Source: an uncultured Desulfuromonas sp. (GTDB taxonomy: Bacteria > Desulfobacterota > Desulfuromonadia > Desulfuromonadales > Trichloromonadaceae). Taken from it: a DNA stretch of 10,841 bases. The translations under genes were made by a program, and so were the position numbers. Every line of letters begins with the position of its first letter. Positions within the stretch are counted from its first letter, which is position 1. A model generated the notes under the pieces. That model was not told the DNA's origin. It was given only the letters and a program-made list of their open reading frames with translations, and searched no databases. The stretch spans positions 1 through 10,841 of the forward strand of contig CALJLX010000151.1 in the NCBI GenBank assembly GCA_937982495.1, given 5' to 3'. This document shows, in pieces, positions 6,584 to 10,841 of the stretch.

Positions 6584-6624
6584 TGCCCTGTTTTACTTCC
6601 TGGCTAAGCTGGATTTTTAATCAA

Positions 6625-6653
6625 CCGGTTCGAAAGATTGAGTTCCGAACCGG
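6625..6653 (+). terminator. Hairpin in the atp leader (terminator or attenuator candidate)
   Basis: CCGGTTCG (6625-6632) pairs perfectly with CGAACCGG (6646-6653) across a 13-base loop, and CTTCTTTAT follows. The stem is 8 bp and GC-rich. The tail is pyrimidine-rich but lacks an uninterrupted T run, so it may be a terminator of the par-bactofilin transcript, an attenuator, or a leader RNA structure. It lies downstream of the candidate atp promoter, with no other promoter visible between it and atpX. Transcription of atp would therefore have to pass through it. Confidence 0.45.
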
Positions 6654-6689
6654 CTTCTTTATCTCAAGGCTCAAAACAAGGGGTGTGCA

Positions 6690-7115
6690 GTGATCAAAGT
6701 CGATTGGACAATATGGCTTCAGTTCGCCAACTTCTTCATCCTGATGGCGGCGCTGAACTTCATCCTCTACCGCCCTCTGCGCGGCATGCTCAATCGCCGC
6801 CGTGAAACCATCGACGGTTCCCACGCCCGGGCCAAGGAGCTGGAAGCCACGATCAACGAGAAGATGGAGCGTTACCAGCAGCAACTGCAGGCCGCGAAAA
6901 TCAAGGGCAATGAAGAGCGTGCCGAAATGCGCAAGGCGGCCGCCGCCGAAGAAGCGACTATTCTGACGCAGGCGCAGAACAAGGCCGCGGCGCAGCTTCA
7001 GGAGATCAAGACCCGGGTTGCCGGTGAGGCCGATGCCGCCGGCAAGATTCTGAAAAAAGAAGCGAATGCCTTGGCTTCGCAGATCGCCTCGAAGATTCTG
7101 GGGAGGGCGCTGTAA
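6690..7115 (+). CDS. atpX: ATP synthase F0 subunit b' (AtpX/AtpF')
   Basis: Subunit b' is one half of the peripheral stalk of the F-type ATP synthase in bacteria that carry two different b-type proteins. The 141-residue product has one N-terminal membrane helix (about residues 7-25, WLQFANFFILMAALNFILY), the typical RPL and basic LNRRRETI segment just after the membrane, then a long charged, alanine-rich coiled coil to the end. GTG at 6690 is the start because AAGGGG (6678-6683) is 6 bases upstream and the helix begins at once. It is the first gene of the atp cluster, and its stop TAA is immediately followed by the ATG of the next gene. It is called b' rather than b because it is short, lies first, and is followed by a longer b-like protein. 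The two b labels could be swapped without changing the picture. Confidence 0.88.
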   Translation: MIKVDWTIWLQFANFFILMAALNFILYRPLRGMLNRRRETIDGSHARAKELEATINEKMERYQQQLQAAKIKGNEERAEMRKAAAAEEATILTQAQNKAAAQLQEIKTRVAGEADAAGKILKKEANALASQIASKILGRAL

Positions 7116-7718
7116 ATGAACGTCAAGGGGGTTCGCATGAAAACTAAGATGGTCGGCATCCTTGCCGGATTCCTGATGGTGGCGACGGCCGCCGCGGCTC
7201 TGGCTGCCGGCGGTGAAGGGCACCATGTCGATAGCGGTGTGCTCCTTAAGGATTTTCTCTACCGCTGCTTCAATTTCGCCGTCACCTTCGGACTGCTGGC
7301 GTACTTTGTCACCAAGCCGATTCGCAAGGGTTTGGCCGGGCGCAAGGAAGGGATCGAAAAAGCCCTCGGTGAAGCCAAGGCCGCCCAGGATAGGGCCGAA
7401 GCGAAGTTCGCCGAGTACGACGACAAGTTGACCAAGGCCTCGGCGGAAATCGATGACATCTACGCCGCCATTAAGCGCGAAGGGGAGATGGAGCGGGAAC
7501 GCATCCTCGCCAACGCCCGCGAAATGGCCCACAAAATCGAAGACGAAGCCAAGAAATCCGCTGCTCTCGAAATCGCCAAGGCCCGCGTCGAATTGCAGCG
7601 GGAAGCCAGCGACATGGCACTGAAACTGGCGGAAGAGCTGCTGAAAAAGAACTTCAACAGCAACGACCAGAATCGTCTCGTCGATGAATACATGAAGAAG
7701 GTGGGAGAACTACATTGA
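7116..7718 (+). CDS. atpF: ATP synthase F0 subunit b (AtpF) with signal-like N-terminus
   Basis: Subunit b forms the peripheral stalk with b', linking the F0 membrane sector to delta and the alpha/beta head. The product is 200 residues from ATG 7116 or 193 from ATG 7137. ATG 7116 abuts the previous stop with GGAGG (7102-7106) 9 bases upstream; ATG 7137 has AAGGGGG (7125-7131) 5 bases upstream. Both are credible. Counting from 7137, residues 5-24 form a hydrophobic, alanine-rich segment after a KTK motif and end in ALAAGGEG, resembling a signal peptide. A second membrane helix lies at about 42-58 (YRCFNFAVTFGLLAYFV), followed by TKPIRKGLAGRKEGI and a long coiled coil. An N-terminal extra hydrophobic segment is unusual next to the single-helix b of E. 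coli. The last codons overlap the atpH start by 4 bases. Confidence 0.9.
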   Translation: MNVKGVRMKTKMVGILAGFLMVATAAAALAAGGEGHHVDSGVLLKDFLYRCFNFAVTFGLLAYFVTKPIRKGLAGRKEGIEKALGEAKAAQDRAEAKFAEYDDKLTKASAEIDDIYAAIKREGEMERERILANAREMAHKIEDEAKKSAALEIAKARVELQREASDMALKLAEELLKKNFNSNDQNRLVDEYMKKVGELH

Positions 7719-8257
7719 GCGTCAGCGCGATTACCAAGAGGTATGCCAAGGCCCTGGTGACCCTGGGGTCCGAGCAGAAGATGGTGGAGGGCTATGGTCA
7801 GGAACTGGCCGATTTCAAGAATCTCCTCGCACGGGAGAAACAGCTTCGCCTGATCCTGGACAGTCCTTCCTTCCCCGTGGAAAAGAAGACCGCGATTCTG
7901 ACCGACCTGGGCGCCAAGCTCCAGCTGTCGGAGGGAATGCGGAAGTTTCTCGGGCTACTTCTGGCCAAGGGGCGGCTGCGCTTGTTGCCGCAGATCGAGT
8001 CGCAGTACCGCGACTTTGCCGATGAGATTTCCGGTATCCTGCGCGCGCACATCGTTTCCGCCTCCAAACTCAACCAGAACCAGCGTAAGGCTATCGCCAC
8101 CGGTCTGGAAGAAAAGACCGGCAAACATGTAGAGTTGACGGTGAGTGTACGCTCGGCGCTGATCGGCGGGTTGCAGGCCCAGGTTGGCGGCAAAATATTC
8201 GACGGAAGTATTAAGACCCAGCTTAAGCGGATTGAAGATACCTTAAAGAAGGGGTGA
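7715..8257 (+). CDS. atpH: ATP synthase F1 subunit delta (AtpH)
   Basis: Subunit delta (OSCP) joins the top of the alpha3-beta3 head to the b/b' stalk. The 180-residue length is normal. The N-terminal domain begins with the family pattern ITKRYAKALVTL, and the region near 60-110 has DSPSFPVEKK and FLGLLLAKGRLRLLPQI. The C-terminal signature region around 145-170 reads SALIGGLQAQVGGKIFDGS followed by IKTQLKRI. The start is TTG at 7715, which shares TTGA with the atpF stop (7716-7718). GGGAG (7703-7707) is 7 bases upstream, and no other in-frame start lies near enough to keep the conserved N-terminus. The overlap suggests translational coupling with atpF. Its stop is 8 bases before atpA. Confidence 0.95.
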   Translation: MSVSAITKRYAKALVTLGSEQKMVEGYGQELADFKNLLAREKQLRLILDSPSFPVEKKTAILTDLGAKLQLSEGMRKFLGLLLAKGRLRLLPQIESQYRDFADEISGILRAHIVSASKLNQNQRKAIATGLEEKTGKHVELTVSVRSALIGGLQAQVGGKIFDGSIKTQLKRIEDTLKKG

Positions 8258-8265
8258 GAAGGATA

Positions 8266-9774
<1,509 letters not shown>

Positions 9775-9800
9775 ATCATCGCCAGCCAAAGGTTAGACAG

Positions 9801-10670
9801 ATGCCAAGTCTGAAGGACATAAAAAAACGGATCAGCTCGGTCAAAAACACCCAGCAGATCACCAAGGCTATGAAAATGGTCTCGGCCGCGAAACTCCGGC
9901 GCGCCCAGGAAGCGGTGGTCGCCTCGCGGCCTTACGCCGACAAGATGCTGGAAGTCCTTTCCAGCCTGGCCGCCAGGGAGGAAGCGGAAGCCCATCCCCT
10001 GCTCTTCTCTCGGGGCAAACGGCGGGCGCTGGTTGTTGTGCTGACAGCGGATCGGGGCCTGTGTGGCGGGTTCAACGCGAACATCTGTAAAACCGCCGAG
10101 CGCTTTGTCCGTAAGAATGAAGATGGCTTTGAAGCTTACGACCTGATGATCATCGGGCGCAAGGGCAAGGAATATCTCAAGCACCGTTCCGGTCTCAACA
10201 TCGGCAAGGTCTATGAAAACATCACTGGGAACATCTCCTTCGGTACAGCGTCCCTGCTTGGGCAGGAGGTTGTCGACGGGTATGTGGCCGAGCAGTATGA
10301 CGCGGTCTATCTGATCTACAATGCCTTCCGCAGTGCCATTTCCCAGGTGGTGACGACCGCCCAGCTGTTGCCGATCATTCCCCGCGAAGTAGCCGAGGGG
10401 ACGCATATGACACAGTACCTGTACGAGCCGAATCGCGGCGCGGTACTGGAGCAGTTGCTGCCGAAAAATGTCGAAGTGCAGATTTTCCGCGCTCTCCTTG
10501 AGTCCGTGGCCTCGGAACATGGCGCCCGCATGAGCGCCATGGACAGTGCCAGCAAGAACGCCAAGGAAATGATCGGTAAGTTGACCCTGCAGTATAATCG
10601 CGCCCGGCAGGCGGCCATCACCAAGGAGCTCATGGAGATTATTTCCGGGGCGGAATCGGTCAAGAATTAA
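9801..10670 (+). CDS. atpG: ATP synthase F1 subunit gamma (AtpG)
   Basis: Gamma is the central rotating shaft that couples proton flow through the c-ring to catalysis in the beta subunits. The 289-residue length is typical. The N-terminal helix carries the hallmark MPSLKDIKKRISSVKNTQQI followed by TKAMKMVSAAKLRRAQ. The central domain shows VVLTADRGLCGGFNANICK, and the C-terminal helix has the gamma signature I273-T-K-E-L-M-E-I-I-S-G-A-E-S286. ATG at 9801 has AAAGG (9788-9792) 8 bases upstream. The gene follows atpA after 26 bases, and a 54-base gap with a GC hairpin separates it from atpD. An A7 run at 9821-9827 near the start is in frame. Confidence 0.98.
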   Translation: MPSLKDIKKRISSVKNTQQITKAMKMVSAAKLRRAQEAVVASRPYADKMLEVLSSLAAREEAEAHPLLFSRGKRRALVVVLTADRGLCGGFNANICKTAERFVRKNEDGFEAYDLMIIGRKGKEYLKHRSGLNIGKVYENITGNISFGTASLLGQEVVDGYVAEQYDAVYLIYNAFRSAISQVVTTAQLLPIIPREVAEGTHMTQYLYEPNRGAVLEQLLPKNVEVQIFRALLESVASEHGARMSAMDSASKNAKEMIGKLTLQYNRARQAAITKELMEIISGAESVKN

Positions 10671-10683
10671 TTCGAACGATCTT

Positions 10684-10704
10684 TCGCACCGGGCGCCGGT
10701 GTGA
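10684..10704 (+). other. Intercistronic hairpin between atpG and atpD
   Basis: CACCGG (10687-10692), loop GCG, CCGGTG (10696-10701) is a perfect 6-bp GC stem. A G-U pair, a C-G pair and a U-A pair extend it to 9 bp (10684-10704). No U tract follows; the AAGGAGG ribosome site of atpD begins 3 bases later. It is therefore more likely an RNA processing, stability or translation element than a terminator. Confidence 0.5.
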
Positions 10705-10724
10705 TAAAGGAGGAACGGTTCATC

Positions 10725-10841
10725 ATGAATAAAGGTAAAATTACTCAGGTTATCGGTCCCGTCATCGACGTGGAATTCGAGGCCGGCAAACTTCCGGAAA
10801 TTTACCATGCCCTCAAAGTAACCAATCCCGCCCTTGGCGAC
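10725..10841 (+). CDS. atpD: ATP synthase F1 subunit beta (AtpD), N-terminal start (3' truncated by window)
   Basis: Beta carries the catalytic nucleotide sites of the F1 head. Only 39 codons are present, and the frame is open to the last base. They show the beta-barrel domain start MNKGKITQVIGPVIDVEFE, which is characteristic of AtpD, then LPEIYHALKV. ATG at 10725 is preceded by a strong AAGGAGG (10707-10713), 11 bases upstream, a slightly long spacing. The Walker A and catalytic residues lie beyond the window. The position after gamma is the standard alpha-gamma-beta order, and epsilon (atpC) would be expected next. Confidence 0.95.
   Translation, partial: MNKGKITQVIGPVIDVEFEAGKLPEIYHALKVTNPALGD

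Noticed and set aside
6475..6693. 72-codon + strand frame in the bactofilin-atpX gap
   Set aside because: TTG start without a ribosome site, no recognisable motif, runs through the hairpin and into the atpX start; the gap is better explained as regulatory.
6621..7532. Open frame of 303 codons on the - strand opposite atpX and atpF
   Set aside because: Antisense to clear ATP synthase b-type genes, with no domain or ribosome site recognised; explained by codon bias of the coding strand.

Overview
The window is an ordinary bacterial core-genome segment in which every recognisable gene lies on the + strand. The order is yidC (3' end), mnmE, mnmG, rsmG, parA, parB, a bactofilin gene, and then ATP synthase genes for b', b, delta, alpha, gamma and the start of beta. 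This order fits a Gram-negative anaerobe of the Desulfuromonadales/Geobacter group: the par genes sit next to a bactofilin, two b-type subunits start the atp cluster, and the genes for F0 subunits a and c are absent. The assignment is inference from gene order and protein character, not from a database search. A yidC-mnmE-mnmG-rsmG-parAB run usually lies near the chromosomal replication origin.

Region 1 (1-336): the C-terminal 75 codons of the membrane insertase YidC, a terminator-like GC hairpin, and a possible promoter that nearly touches the mnmE start. The jag (khpB) gene often found between yidC and mnmE is absent.

Region 2 (337-4254): mnmE and mnmG, whose products together modify the wobble uridine of tRNA, and rsmG, the 16S rRNA m7G methyltransferase, which overlaps the end of mnmG. 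The 41-base gap between mnmE and mnmG contains a perfect 16-bp parS centromere site. Base composition changes sharply at the same junction.

Region 3 (4255-6467): a 192-base regulatory gap with an extended -10 promoter candidate and three dyads, then a tight parA-parB-bactofilin operon. Together with parS this supplies a complete ParABS chromosome-segregation set plus a candidate cytoskeletal scaffold.

Region 4 (6468-10841): a 222-base leader with a consensus -35 box and a long-stem hairpin, then atpX (b'), atpF (b), atpH, atpA, atpG and partial atpD. The genes are closely packed, with one 4-base overlap (atpF/atpH) and one intercistronic hairpin (atpG/atpD). Subunits a, c and epsilon are not in the window.

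I see no evidence for an undescribed system, mobile element, CRISPR array, tRNA or rRNA. The most notable items are the parS site between two tRNA-modification genes, the composition break there, and the leader structures before parA, atpX and atpD.
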